This document shows, piece by piece, positions 7,974-16,614 of a stretch of DNA of 64,000 bases. The stretch's first letter is position 1. Each line of letters starts with the position of its first letter. The notes under the pieces are model-generated. The model did no database searches and had not been told where the DNA came from. It saw only the letters and a program-made list of their open reading frames with translations. The stretch lies in contig NZ_JAPEPO010000001.1 in NCBI RefSeq assembly GCF_026340095.1, forward strand, positions 2,944,501 through 3,008,500. Reading direction: 5' to 3'. The position numbers were made by a program, and so were the translations under genes. Source of the DNA: Streptomyces sp. NBC_01446. Lineage in GTDB: Bacteria; Actinomycetota; Actinomycetes; Streptomycetales; Streptomycetaceae.

Positions 7974-8726
7974 TCAGGAATTCGGGAGTTGGGCCCCGTA
8001 GTCCACCGTGTCTCCCTTGCCCGGCTCGCGGAGCGTGAAGTCCTTGCCCCAGTCGGCGAGTTGGAGCGTGCCACCGCCGCCCGCGCGCTCCAGGCGCAGC
8101 GGGTACGGGGTGCCCTCGAGGGAGACGTCGAGCGTGCCGCCGGCGCCCTTGTCGCCGGTGAGTTCGACCGTGCGTACGCCGCCCGCCGAACCCCGGTCGC
8201 CCTTCTCCACCTTGCCGTGCAGGGTGAGCAGTCCGTCCAGGAGCGCGCCCTTGACGGTGAAGCCGCTCAGGCGTTTGTAGGCCGGGTCGCCCTGCGGGAC
8301 CTTGACGTACTTGCCGTCGAGCTTGTCCGCTGCGGCGGCCGTGCCCCCCTGCGCCGCGCTGCCCGAACCCTTGCTGTCCTGGTGCGTCCAGAAGTCCGCG
8401 TCGGCCTTCAGGAACAGATGCTCCTTGACCCGCAGCAGCTGGAAGCTCCGGCCGCCCGTCGTGACGGATCCCGTGCCGCCCTCGTCCTTGAGCCGCATGT
8501 CGATCTTGTACGAGTGGCCGCCGCTGACGACCGTGCCGGACAGATGGACGGCACCGGCGCCCTGCGCGGCCTTGACGGTGCGGCTCTGGATCTTCGGGGC
8601 GGTCAGTTCGGCGACGCCGTTCGTGCCCGCGTCCGGATCCTCGCTGCTGCACGCCGCGAGCCCGAGGCACATCACTCCCACCAGAAAGATCCCTGGGGAA
8701 CGGCGGGCCAGGGGAAGTACGGTCAC
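7974..8726 (-). CDS. Lipoprotein, LppX/LprG-like
   Basis: A 250-residue protein from GTG 8724-8726. The signal peptide (LARRSPGIFLVGVMCLG) ends at a lipobox LAAC with the lipidated cysteine at about residue 25. The mature part is a single domain of repeated beta hairpins (VHLSGTVVSGGHSYKIDM, FWTHQDS, YVKVPQG, LDVSLEGTPYPLRLE), a pattern shared with the LppX/LprAFG family that carries lipids in mycobacteria. The homologous role in streptomycetes is not known. It would be anchored to the outer face of the membrane. It converges with the 189-aa gene and diverges from the MgtE-N gene. Confidence 0.8.
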   Translation of the reverse strand: MTVLPLARRSPGIFLVGVMCLGLAACSSEDPDAGTNGVAELTAPKIQSRTVKAAQGAGAVHLSGTVVSGGHSYKIDMRLKDEGGTGSVTTGGRSFQLLRVKEHLFLKADADFWTHQDSKGSGSAAQGGTAAAADKLDGKYVKVPQGDPAYKRLSGFTVKGALLDGLLTLHGKVEKGDRGSAGGVRTVELTGDKGAGGTLDVSLEGTPYPLRLERAGGGGTLQLADWGKDFTLREPGKGDTVDYGAQLPNS

Positions 8727-8903
8727 GGCTCGCGCTACCTCTCGTACGACGTCTTGCTCGGCGGCAGAACGGCAGCGTACCCGTGTCACCTGCGGTGAAC
8801 GGAGCCAGTCCGTCCGGACGCAGCACAAAGGCGCACGGGACCGGGACGGGCTAGCCTGAAGGACACCTTCAGGACAAATGAGGATGTAAAGGAGGCGCGG
8901 CGC

Positions 8904-10190
8904 ATGGCGGCAGGCGCCCCCCGGATCTTCGTCTCGCACCTCTCCGGCATCGCCGTCTTCGACCCCAACGGCGACATGGTGGGGCGCGTCCGCGATCTCG
9001 TCGCCATGCTGCGCGTCGGCCGCCGCCCGCCCCGGCTGCTCGGGCTCGTCGTGGAACTCTCCACGCGTCGCCGCATCTTCCTGCCGATGACCCGCGTGAC
9101 CGGCATCGAGTCCGGCCAGGTCATCACCACCGGCGTACTGAACGTGCGGCGCTTCGAGCAGCGGCCCACCGAGCGGCTCGTCCTCGGCGAGATGCTCGAC
9201 CGGCGGGTGCGGCTCGTCGAGTCCGGTGAGGAGGTGACGGTCCTGGACGTCTCCGTCCAGCAGCTGCCGGCCCGCAGGGACTGGGAGATCGACCGGGTCT
9301 TCGTACGCAAGGGCAAGAGCGGTGGCGCGTTCCGCCGCGCCAAGGGCGAGACGCTCACCGTCGACTGGTCGGCCGTCGACGGGTTCTCGCTGGAGGAGCA
9401 CGGGCAGGGCGCCGAGAACCTCCTCGCCACGTTCGAGCAGCTGCGCCCGGCCGACCTCGCCAACGTCCTGCACCACCTCTCCCCCAAGCGCCGGGCCGAG
9501 GTCGCGTCGGCCCTCACGAACGAGCGCCTCGCGGACGTCCTCGAGGAGCTGCCGGAGGACGACCAGATCGAGATCCTCGGCAAGCTCAAGGAGGAGCGCG
9601 CCGCCGACGTCCTGGAGGAGATGGACCCGGACGACGCCGCCGACCTGCTCGGCGAGCTGCCCGAGGACGACAAGGAGCGGCTGCTCGCGCTGATGCAGCC
9701 CTCGGACGCGGCCGACGTGCGACGGCTGATGGCGTACGAGGACAAGACCGCGGGCGGTCTGATGACGACCGAGCCGATCGTGCTGCGGCCCGACGCGACC
9801 GTCGCCGACGCGCTGGCCCGGGTCCGCAACCCCGACCTCTCCCCCGCGCTGGCCGCGCAGGTCTACGTGTGCCGGCCGCCCGACGAGACGCCCACCGGCA
9901 AGTACCTCGGCACGGTGCACTTCCAGCGGCTGCTGCGCGATCCCCCGTACACGCTGGTGTCCTCGATGCTCGACGACGACCTCCAGGCCCTCGCGCCGTC
10001 CGCCGCGCTCCCGGTCGTCGCCGGGTTCTTCGCGACGTACGACATGGTGGCGGCGCCCGTCGTCGACGAGAGCGGTTCGCTGCTCGGCGCGGTCACCGTG
10101 GACGACGTCCTCGACCACATGCTGCCGGAGGACTGGCGCGAGCAGGAGTTCCACCTGGCCGACGCGGAGGTGGACCATGGCGCCGGCTGA
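8904..10190 (+). CDS. MgtE N-terminal/CBS domain protein lacking the channel domain
   Basis: A 428-residue soluble protein from ATG 8904, with a GGAGG-type site (AAAGGAGGCGCGGC) upstream. A PRC-barrel-like N-terminus (FVSHLSGIAVFDPNGDMVGRV, about residues 9-110) is followed by an MgtE_N superhelical domain made of repeated LADVLEELPEDD and DAADLLGELPEDD units (about 165-270), then a pair of CBS domains (about 285-420). In true MgtE channels this sensor is followed by five membrane helices; here the gene stops after the CBS pair. It overlaps by 14 bp the DUF1003 membrane protein gene, so the two products may work together as sensor and membrane partner. The M. tuberculosis counterpart is Rv1232c (from memory). 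Confidence 0.9.
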   Translation: MAAGAPRIFVSHLSGIAVFDPNGDMVGRVRDLVAMLRVGRRPPRLLGLVVELSTRRRIFLPMTRVTGIESGQVITTGVLNVRRFEQRPTERLVLGEMLDRRVRLVESGEEVTVLDVSVQQLPARRDWEIDRVFVRKGKSGGAFRRAKGETLTVDWSAVDGFSLEEHGQGAENLLATFEQLRPADLANVLHHLSPKRRAEVASALTNERLADVLEELPEDDQIEILGKLKEERAADVLEEMDPDDAADLLGELPEDDKERLLALMQPSDAADVRRLMAYEDKTAGGLMTTEPIVLRPDATVADALARVRNPDLSPALAAQVYVCRPPDETPTGKYLGTVHFQRLLRDPPYTLVSSMLDDDLQALAPSAALPVVAGFFATYDMVAAPVVDESGSLLGAVTVDDVLDHMLPEDWREQEFHLADAEVDHGAG

Positions 10191-10752
10191 GCGCGAGCGG
10201 GACGGCCGCCCCGAGGGCGCGCGGGCGCCGCGCTTCCGGCTCGACCTGCCGCGCCCCCCGCGCCGCAAACTGCTGCCCGACTACGACCCGGAGGCCTTCG
10301 GACGCCTCTCGGAGCGCATCGCCCGCTTCCTGGGGACGGGCCGGTTCATCGTCTGGATGACGGTGATCATCATCGCGTGGGTGGTGTGGAACGTCTCCGC
10401 GCCGAGCAGCCTGCGCTTCGACCAGTACCCGTTCATCTTCCTGACCCTGATGCTCTCGCTCCAGGCCTCGTACGCCGCTCCGCTCATCCTGCTCGCGCAG
10501 AACCGGCAGGACGACCGGGACAAGGTCAACCTCGAACAGGACCGCAAGCAGAACGAGCGCTCCATCGCCGACACCGAGTACCTCAGTCGCGAGGTCGCCG
10601 CCCTGCGGATGGGCCTCGGCGAGGTCGCCACCCGCGACTGGATCCGCTCCGAACTCCAGGACCTGCTCAAGGAGCTGGAGGACCACCGCGTGACCTTCCC
10701 GACCGGCTCCGCGGCCGACGCAGGTCACAGACGTGACGTAGACGACCGCTGA
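10177..10752 (+). CDS. DUF1003 membrane protein
   Basis: 191 residues, beginning inside the last 14 bp of the MgtE-N gene, which implies translational coupling. An Arg/Pro-rich N-terminus is followed by two adjacent helices (FIVWMTVIIIAWVVWNVS and FIFLTLMLSLQASYAAPLIL), then by the conserved QNRQDDRDK segment and a long polar helix ending in the cytoplasm, which together define the DUF1003 family. Its function is unknown. The fixed pairing with the MgtE-N/CBS protein in actinobacteria suggests that the sensor domain controls, or is held by, this protein. Stop at 10750-10752. Confidence 0.88.
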   Translation: MAPAERERDGRPEGARAPRFRLDLPRPPRRKLLPDYDPEAFGRLSERIARFLGTGRFIVWMTVIIIAWVVWNVSAPSSLRFDQYPFIFLTLMLSLQASYAAPLILLAQNRQDDRDKVNLEQDRKQNERSIADTEYLSREVAALRMGLGEVATRDWIRSELQDLLKELEDHRVTFPTGSAADAGHRRDVDDR

Positions 10753-10795
10753 CAGGGCTTTCCGGACAAGGGTTACCGCGCCGTACTATCGGCGT

Positions 10796-11929
10796 ATGGC
10801 TACGGAAGACGCGGTGCGCGAAGCACTGGCGACGGTGAACGACCCCGAGATCCAGCGACCCATCACCGAGCTGGGGATGGTCAAATCGGTGGAGATCGGC
10901 GCGGATGGCGCGGTCGCGGTCACCGTGTACCTCACCGTCTCCGGCTGCCCCATGCGCGAGACCATCACCAAGAACGTGACCGACGCGGTCGCGGCCGTCG
11001 AGGGCGTCACGCGCGTCGACGTCACGCTGGACGTGATGGGCGACGAGCAGCGCAAGGAGCTCGCCGCGGCGCTGCGCGGCGGCACGGCCGAGCGTGAGGT
11101 GCCCTTCGCCAAGCCCGGCTCGCTGACCCGTGTGTACGCGGTGGCGTCCGGCAAGGGCGGCGTCGGCAAGTCCTCGGTGACAGTGAACCTCGCGGCCGCG
11201 ATGGCCGCCGACGGCCTGAAGGTCGGCGTCGTGGACGCCGACATCTACGGCCACAGCGTGCCGCGCATGCTGGGCGCCGACGGGCGTCCCACCCAGGTCG
11301 AGAACATGATCATGCCGCCGTCCGCGCACGGCGTGAAGGTCATCTCGATCGGCATGTTCACCCCGGGCAACGCGCCCGTCGTGTGGCGCGGCCCGATGCT
11401 GCACCGCGCGCTCCAGCAGTTCCTCGCCGACGTCTTCTGGGGCGACCTGGACGTCCTGCTCCTCGACCTGCCGCCGGGCACGGGCGACATCGCGATCTCC
11501 GTCGCGCAGCTCGTCCCGAACGCGGAGATCCTCGTCGTCACGACGCCCCAGCAGGCGGCGGCCGAGGTCGCCGAGCGCGCCGGCTCCATCGCCGTCCAGA
11601 CCCACCAGAAGATCGTCGGCGTCGTCGAGAACATGGCGGGCCTGCCGTGCCCGCACTGCGGCGAGATGGTCGACGTGTTCGGCACGGGCGGCGGCGAGCG
11701 CGTCGCCGAGGGCCTCACGAGGACGACCGGGGCGAACGTGCCGGTGCTCGGCTCCATCCCGATCGACGTCCGGCTGCGCGAGGGCGGCGACGAGGGCAAG
11801 CCGGTGGTCCTCTCCGACCCCGACTCCCCCGCGGGCTCGGCCCTGCGCGCCATCGCCGGCAAGCTGGGCGGCCGCCAGCGCGGCCTGTCCGGCATGTCGC
11901 TGGGAATCACCCCGCGCAACAAGTTCTGA
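10796..11929 (+). CDS. mrp: Mrp/ApbC (NBP35) family Fe-S cluster carrier ATPase
   Basis: 377 residues. The N-terminal MIP18-like domain (about 1-85, VREALATVNDPEIQRPITEL) is followed by a P-loop ATPase whose deviant Walker A is GKGGVGKSSVTVNLA (about 119-133). DLPPGTGD (about 224-231) is the switch II region. The CPHC pair (about residues 284-287) is the CxxC that holds a bridging [4Fe-4S] cluster in the dimer. The protein is predicted to carry clusters to target enzymes in the cytoplasm. It is a single gene ended by an unusually long hairpin. Confidence 0.95.
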   Translation: MATEDAVREALATVNDPEIQRPITELGMVKSVEIGADGAVAVTVYLTVSGCPMRETITKNVTDAVAAVEGVTRVDVTLDVMGDEQRKELAAALRGGTAEREVPFAKPGSLTRVYAVASGKGGVGKSSVTVNLAAAMAADGLKVGVVDADIYGHSVPRMLGADGRPTQVENMIMPPSAHGVKVISIGMFTPGNAPVVWRGPMLHRALQQFLADVFWGDLDVLLLDLPPGTGDIAISVAQLVPNAEILVVTTPQQAAAEVAERAGSIAVQTHQKIVGVVENMAGLPCPHCGEMVDVFGTGGGERVAEGLTRTTGANVPVLGSIPIDVRLREGGDEGKPVVLSDPDSPAGSALRAIAGKLGGRQRGLSGMSLGITPRNKF

Positions 11930-11935
11930 CCCTCA

Positions 11936-11990
11936 GGGAGTACGCCGATGGGGCACGGTCATCGCGACCGTGCCCCATCGGCGTACTCCC
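11936..11990. terminator. Bidirectional terminator, 25-bp perfect stem
   Basis: Arms 11936-11960 and 11966-11990 pair without a mismatch around the 5-nt loop ATCGC. It lies 6 bp after the stop of mrp and 5 bp before the stop of the convergent gene, so it can end both transcripts. No T-tract follows on either side, as is common in Streptomyces. Confidence 0.9.
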
Positions 11991-11995
11991 AACGT

Positions 11996-12664
11996 CTACG
12001 CCTCGTAGGCGCCGATGTCCTTGATCATCGAGAAGCCCAGACCGTACGCGCTCATGCCGCGCCCGTACGCCCCCAGGTGCACGCCCTGCTGCGTCGACCC
12101 GGCGAGGACCCAGCCGAACTCCGACTCCCGGTAGTGGAACGGCGTCGGGACGCCGTCCACCGGCAGGGACAGCATCGTCCAGTCCGCGCCGTCGAGGTCG
12201 TCCGCGAGGACCCACGCCGTCTCGGTCTGCTGGTCCAGCCAGTCGTCGCGCAGGGTGTGGTCCATCTGCCCCGGCCACGTGACGTTGAGCAGGCCGACCC
12301 CGGCGAGCCAGGCCGCCGAGGAGACCGAGGTCGCCTCCAGGACACCCGTGCCGTCGGCGCTGCGCCGGACCGGGCTGGCCGCCACGGTCACGACGACCGT
12401 GAACCGCTCCTTGGCGTCCCTTCCTGCCGGTCCTTCACTCCGCAGGGTGGGCTCGTCGCCGTGCCCGATGGAACCGTGCTCCACGGCGCCCTCCGCCGAG
12501 GTACCGACCTGCGTCAGCCACCGCGGCCCCGTGTACGCCTCGTCGAGGCCGTACCACGGGAAGGGCGCCTGCAGGTAGCCGTCGACCGTGCGCCGGGCCG
12601 TCAGGACCTCGGGGGTCCCTTCCGCCGCGGGCGCCTGCGCGCCTACCCGACTCGTCGTCTCCAT
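11996..12664 (-). CDS. Hypothetical protein, 222 aa
   Basis: I do not recognise a family with certainty. The ATG at 12662-12664 follows a GAGGAGG site by 11 nt; a longer frame from 12760 has no such site. The protein begins METTSRVGAQ and contains PFPWYGLDEAYTGPRWL, then strands such as FTVVVTVAASPVRR and WTMLSLPVDGVPTPFHYRE, ending GLGFSMIKDIGAYEA. Many Trp, Gly and Asp residues and no signal peptide or membrane helix suggest a soluble beta-rich protein. It is convergent with mrp and lies next to tatB. Confidence 0.65.
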   Translation of the reverse strand: METTSRVGAQAPAAEGTPEVLTARRTVDGYLQAPFPWYGLDEAYTGPRWLTQVGTSAEGAVEHGSIGHGDEPTLRSEGPAGRDAKERFTVVVTVAASPVRRSADGTGVLEATSVSSAAWLAGVGLLNVTWPGQMDHTLRDDWLDQQTETAWVLADDLDGADWTMLSLPVDGVPTPFHYRESEFGWVLAGSTQQGVHLGAYGRGMSAYGLGFSMIKDIGAYEA

Positions 12665-12837
12665 GTACCCGGCCGCCTCCTCGCTCAGTCGGACCGCGGC
12701 GGCCCACCCCCCTCGGGCGTCCTCGCCACCGATCCGCGCAACAACAAGGCAGGATGCCACACCCGGGTACGCGACCCCGGGTTCCGCCAGGTACGCGGGG
12801 CGGGTCGCCGGGACGCTGCGCGGCGAGTCGGAACGCC

Positions 12838-13290
12838 TCAGGTCGCGTCGGCGTCGTACGGCGGGTGGTCGTCCGCCGCCGGCTTCTCCGGCCTCTTCTG
12901 CATGTCGATCTTGGCGGGAGCCGAACCGGACGACGCGGCGGCGGCCCCGGAGCCGGACGATGCCTCGTCCGCGCTCTGCACGGCCTCCGTGACCTCGGCC
13001 ATCTCCTTCTTCAGGTCGAAGCCGTTGCGGATCTCTTTCAGCCCGAGCTCGTCGTTGTCCAGCTGCTTGCGGATGAACGTCTTCGGGTTGAGGTCCTCGA
13101 AGTCGAAGTCCTTGAACTCCGGGCCCAGTTCCTCGCGGATGTCCCGCTTGGCGCTGTCCGAGAACTCGCGGATCTTACGGATCGTGCGCGTCACGTCCTG
13201 GATGACCTTCGGCAGCTTGTCCGGGCCGAAGACGAGCACCGCGAGGACGACGAGCGTCAGCAGCTCGAGTGGGCCTATGTCGTTGAACAC
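12838..13290 (-). CDS. tatB: Sec-independent protein translocase subunit TatB
   Basis: 150 residues from GTG 13288-13290, with GGAG 6 nt upstream. The single N-terminal helix (about 7-22, LELLTLVVLAVLVFGPDKLP) carries the conserved Gly-Pro hinge of the TatA/B family, followed by an amphipathic helix (VIQDVTRTIRKIREFSD) and a long charged C-terminal region. This length and the FGPDKLP motif match actinobacterial TatB, which forms the receptor complex with TatC for folded, twin-arginine-signal exports. Its place next to the sigma/anti-sigma/htrA genes is conserved in mycobacteria. Confidence 0.9.
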   Translation of the reverse strand: MFNDIGPLELLTLVVLAVLVFGPDKLPKVIQDVTRTIRKIREFSDSAKRDIREELGPEFKDFDFEDLNPKTFIRKQLDNDELGLKEIRNGFDLKKEMAEVTEAVQSADEASSGSGAAAASSGSAPAKIDMQKRPEKPAADDHPPYDADAT

Positions 13291-13456
13291 CTTGCGCTCC
13301 TAGCGTGTCCTCAGGCCCGCAGCAGGTCTCCGTGGCAGGTCTTCCGGGTTCCGGACCGGGTCCACGGTACCCGGCGTTGCTGTCCGTCCGGTAGCCACTG
13401 GACTACGTCTGGGCTCAGCCGTCGCACAAGCGCTTGCCGCGGCGCCTCACCAGGGC

Positions 13457-13489
13457 CCCCGCCCCGGCCCCCAAAGGGCCGGGGCGGGG
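13457..13489 (-). terminator. Hairpin downstream of htrA, 14-bp perfect stem
   Basis: Arms 13457-13470 and 13476-13489 are fully complementary around CCAAA. It lies 40 bp beyond the stop codon of the leftward protease gene and before tatB, so it probably ends or attenuates the sigma-htrA transcript ahead of tatB. No T-tract is present. Confidence 0.75.
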
Positions 13490-13529
13490 ACCGCGGTGGG
13501 GCGCTTGCCGCGCGCCGTCGGTTGCCCCG

Positions 13530-15461
13530 TCAGTTGCCGTCCGCCGAGCCGAGGACGAGGGTGACCTTGCGCTCCTTGCCGTCCCGTTCCACGGTCAGGG
13601 CCAGGCGGTCCTCGGGCCGGTGGGACCGGATCTTGACGATGAGTTCCTCGGCGGAGTGGATACGCGCCCCGTCCACCGCGGTGACGACGTCGCTGCCCTC
13701 GATCCCGGCCTTGGCACCGGGGCCACCCGGATTCACCGGCGAACCGCCGTTGTTGCCCTTCGTCGCGACACGGGCCCCGTCACCCGAGTAGTCCATGTCG
13801 AGCGTGACGCCGATCACAGGGTGGGTCGCGCGGCCCGTGTTGATCAGCTCCTCGGCGACGCGCTTGCCCTGGTTGATGGGGATGGCGAAACCGAGGCCGA
13901 TCGAGCCGGCCTGGCCGCCCTCCAGGTCCGAGCCGCTGTCGGCGGAGCGGATGGCGCTGTTGATGCCGATGACGCGACCCTGCGCATCGACCAGCGGACC
14001 ACCCGAGTTGCCCGGGTTTATGGGTGCGTCGGTCTGGAGCGCGTCGACGTAGCTGATGTCGCTGCCGTCGCCCTTCTCGCCGCCGGCCGTGATGGGCCGC
14101 TCCTTGGCGCTGATGATCCCGGAGGTCACCGTGTTGGCCAGGTCGAAGGGCGCGCCTATGGCCACGACGGGGTCGCCGACCTGGACGTTCTCCGAGTTGC
14201 CGAGGGCGAGGGGCTTGAGACCGCGGACGCCGGTGACCTTGACGACGGCGAGGTCGTAGCCGGAGTCGTGGCCGATCACCTCGGCCTTGGCGGTCTCGCC
14301 TCCGCTGAAGGTGACCGATATGTCGCCGCTGCTGCCGGCCGGTTCGACGACGTGGTTGTTGGTGAGGATGTGGCCCTGGGAGTCGAGGACGAAGCCGGTG
14401 CCGGTGCCCTGGGCGTCGGAACCGCTGACGTGGATCGTGACGACGCCCGGCAGGGCGCGAGCCGCGATACCGGCGATGCTGCCGGGGTCGCGCTTCACGG
14501 ACTCGGCGTCGGCCTGTGGCAGTTCCACGTCGGCGGACGAGCCGTCGCGCTCCAGATACGTTCCGACGAGGCCACCGATCCCGCCCGCGACGAGCGCGAC
14601 CACTGCGGTCCAGACGACGAGCAGCCGCCGCCCCCGCCTGGTCCCACGTCGCTGGCCGTCCGCGGGCGCGGGCGTGCTCCAGGGGTCGTACCGCTGCCAG
14701 GGCCCTCCGGGCTGGGGCGGGTTGAGCCCAGGTCCGCCCGGTACCGTCCCGGGCCCCGCCGAGCCGCCCGCGAGCGGCGGTGCCGCATGGTGGGCCTGCT
14801 GTTCGACGGGCACCGGTGCCTGATCCGCCGGGTGCGGGGCGTACGGGGCGGCGTGGGGTATCGGTCCGCCGGCGTACGGCGGCGGGGTGCCGTGCTCCGG
14901 CGGCATGGGCGTGCCGGGGGCCGGGGACGGCATGGCCGTGCCCTGCGCGGGGGTGGCGGCGGCCGGGTGCTGGACAGGCGGCGCGGGGGCCCAGGGCCCG
15001 GGCTCACCGTAAGGCGGCGTGCCGTAGGGGTCCGGCGCATGCAGAGGACGCGGCCGCGCCTGCTGCACGGCACCCTGATCAACCGTCACGGCTTCACCGG
15101 GCGCCCCAGCGGACCCCTCGGCGACAACGGAATCGGCAGCCTGCGCGGGTTCGGCCTCGCCCGCCACGGCACCGGCCACCTGCGCGGGACCACCGGGAGC
15201 TTCAGTCGTCACCACATCGGCAACGGCAGAGCTGTCACGGGAACCCTCACCGGCACCCGCGCCCGCAACCGACGCTTCATCACCCGCGCCCTCACCGTTC
15301 CCGGCGAGGGTCTCTGCGGCATCGGACACATCCCCGGATCCCGACACCACGGGTGCGGGCGCCGGCTCGGCCAGTTCGAAGTCGCCGTCGTCGCGCGGAG
15401 CGTCCCCGGTCGGCCGGGGGCGGCTCCACCACTTCGCCTTTGTGGGCTTCCCCTCGTCCAT
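13530..15461 (-). CDS. htrA: HtrA/DegP-type membrane-anchored serine protease with PDZ domain
   Basis: 643 residues from ATG 15459-15461. A long cytoplasmic part rich in Pro, Ala and Gly (about 1-270) precedes one helix (about 275-300, LLVVWTAVVALVAGGIGG). The extracytoplasmic trypsin-like domain has all three catalytic residues in their motifs: NNHVVEP (His, about 369), SGYDLAVVKV (Asp, about 402) and NPGNSGGPL (Ser, about 484). A PDZ domain (about 555-635) ends the protein. HtrA proteases degrade or refold damaged exported proteins. In mycobacteria the sigE-rseA-htrA group responds to envelope stress; the same order here suggests the same role. The gene follows the anti-sigma gene by 169 bp. 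Confidence 0.93.
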   Translation of the reverse strand: MDEGKPTKAKWWSRPRPTGDAPRDDGDFELAEPAPAPVVSGSGDVSDAAETLAGNGEGAGDEASVAGAGAGEGSRDSSAVADVVTTEAPGGPAQVAGAVAGEAEPAQAADSVVAEGSAGAPGEAVTVDQGAVQQARPRPLHAPDPYGTPPYGEPGPWAPAPPVQHPAAATPAQGTAMPSPAPGTPMPPEHGTPPPYAGGPIPHAAPYAPHPADQAPVPVEQQAHHAAPPLAGGSAGPGTVPGGPGLNPPQPGGPWQRYDPWSTPAPADGQRRGTRRGRRLLVVWTAVVALVAGGIGGLVGTYLERDGSSADVELPQADAESVKRDPGSIAGIAARALPGVVTIHVSGSDAQGTGTGFVLDSQGHILTNNHVVEPAGSSGDISVTFSGGETAKAEVIGHDSGYDLAVVKVTGVRGLKPLALGNSENVQVGDPVVAIGAPFDLANTVTSGIISAKERPITAGGEKGDGSDISYVDALQTDAPINPGNSGGPLVDAQGRVIGINSAIRSADSGSDLEGGQAGSIGLGFAIPINQGKRVAEELINTGRATHPVIGVTLDMDYSGDGARVATKGNNGGSPVNPGGPGAKAGIEGSDVVTAVDGARIHSAEELIVKIRSHRPEDRLALTVERDGKERKVTLVLGSADGN

Positions 15462-15630
15462 GTTCCGCCGCTCTCCCCACACCTGGCCCGCGGCAACGAC
15501 CCACGGGCAGCCACACGGCGATCGCCCCAGTCGGACCGCCCCTCGGCGCCGCACCCCGGGATCGCCCGGCGGGCGCGGCCGCTCACCATGGATTCAACCA
15601 GGTTCGCGGGCCGGCGCGCAGAGGGCAGGG

Positions 15631-16614
15631 TCAGCGGGCGGAGGCCGTGGGCGTGCCGGAGGGCGACGCGGCGGGGGCCGCCGCGAGGCTTGACCCGGGG
15701 CTGGACTCCGGGCCCGGGCCGGGGCTTTCGAAAGCGGTGCCGACGCCGGACAGGGGGACTGCGGGGACGGATGCGGCGGGACGTATCAGCGGAGACAGCG
15801 TCCGGGTCCCGCTGAGGAGCGGGGCCGCGAGCGGGTAGACGGCGCTCTGCGCCCCCGGCTGCGTGGCCATGCCGGACAGCAGGGGGGCGCCCGACTCCGT
15901 GGCGGCGACCGGCGCGTTCAGCGCGCCGCCCGCCCGCTGTCCGAGCATCGGGGACAGGTTCCGGCGGCGCTGCGACTCGGCCGCCGTGGCGACGCCGGCG
16001 CTCTGGGTGCGCAGCGGTGTCGCGTTGCTGCCCGAACCGCCGCCCCGGACGTCACCGCCCGTGTCGGCGGGAACGCCGGTGGAGACGCCGCCGAGCGCGA
16101 TCGCGGCCAGCGACACCGCACCGGCGGCGGCGAACGCGAAGCGGCGCCCACGCGAGGCCGCGCGGTCGCTGTCACCGCGGCCGACCTCATGGATGCGGAA
16201 GCCGCGCTCCACGGCCGGGGCACTGGCGAGCAGTGCGTTGTGGCGGCCGGTCGGGGCGTAGCCGAAGGGTTCGGGGTCTACTCCGAAGACTCCGTTCCCG
16301 AAGCCTCTGCCGCCGAGTCCTCCCCCGCCGAACGGGGTGCCGCCGCCGTGTGAGTCGTCGCCTCCCCCGGGGAGCCCCTGGAGTCGCGCCAGGAAACTCT
16401 CGGTGGGAGGCGGTGGTGCCGCCTCGGCGAAGACGCTCTTCAGCCGGCGCTGCGCGTCGGCCTCGGCCTTGCACTTCGGACAGGTGGCCAGATGGGCGAG
16501 TCCCCGCTCGCGGGCGTCATGGCCCAGCTCGCCGTCGACAAGGGCGGCGAGCCGGTCTCCCAGATGGTGCTCGGCGAGCTGCCGCTCGGCGGGGTCCGGA
16601 CGTGATCCACTCAC
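15631..16614 (-). CDS. rseA: Zinc-binding anti-sigma factor (RseA-like, zf-HC2)
   Basis: 327 residues from GTG 16612-16614, overlapping the sigma gene stop by 4 nt (GTGA), so translation is coupled. The N-terminal zinc anti-sigma motif HLATCPKC gives H41, C45 and C48, the HxxxCxxC set that ZAS proteins use to hold the sigma factor. A Gly-rich linker is followed by one hydrophobic stretch (about 158-177, [18 protein letters not shown]) and a long Ala/Pro/Ser-rich extracytoplasmic or disordered tail. The tail is much longer than that of mycobacterial RseA. Whether the weak hydrophobic stretch truly spans the membrane is uncertain. Confidence 0.85.
   Translation of the reverse strand: MSGSRPDPAERQLAEHHLGDRLAALVDGELGHDARERGLAHLATCPKCKAEADAQRRLKSVFAEAAPPPPTESFLARLQGLPGGGDDSHGGGTPFGGGGLGGRGFGNGVFGVDPEPFGYAPTGRHNALLASAPAVERGFRIHEVGRGDSDRAASRGRRFAFAAAGAVSLAAIALGGVSTGVPADTGGDVRGGGSGSNATPLRTQSAGVATAAESQRRRNLSPMLGQRAGGALNAPVAATESGAPLLSGMATQPGAQSAVYPLAAPLLSGTRTLSPLIRPAASVPAVPLSGVGTAFESPGPGPESSPGSSLAAAPAASPSGTPTASAR

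Noticed and set aside
12665..12760. Longer start of the 222-aa hypothetical protein
   Set aside because: The longer form lacks a ribosome-binding site, while ATG 12664 has GAGGAGG upstream. I cannot fully exclude it.
12761..12782. Hairpin downstream of tatB
   Set aside because: Stem of only 7 bp with an 8-nt loop and no T-tract; too weak to call a terminator.
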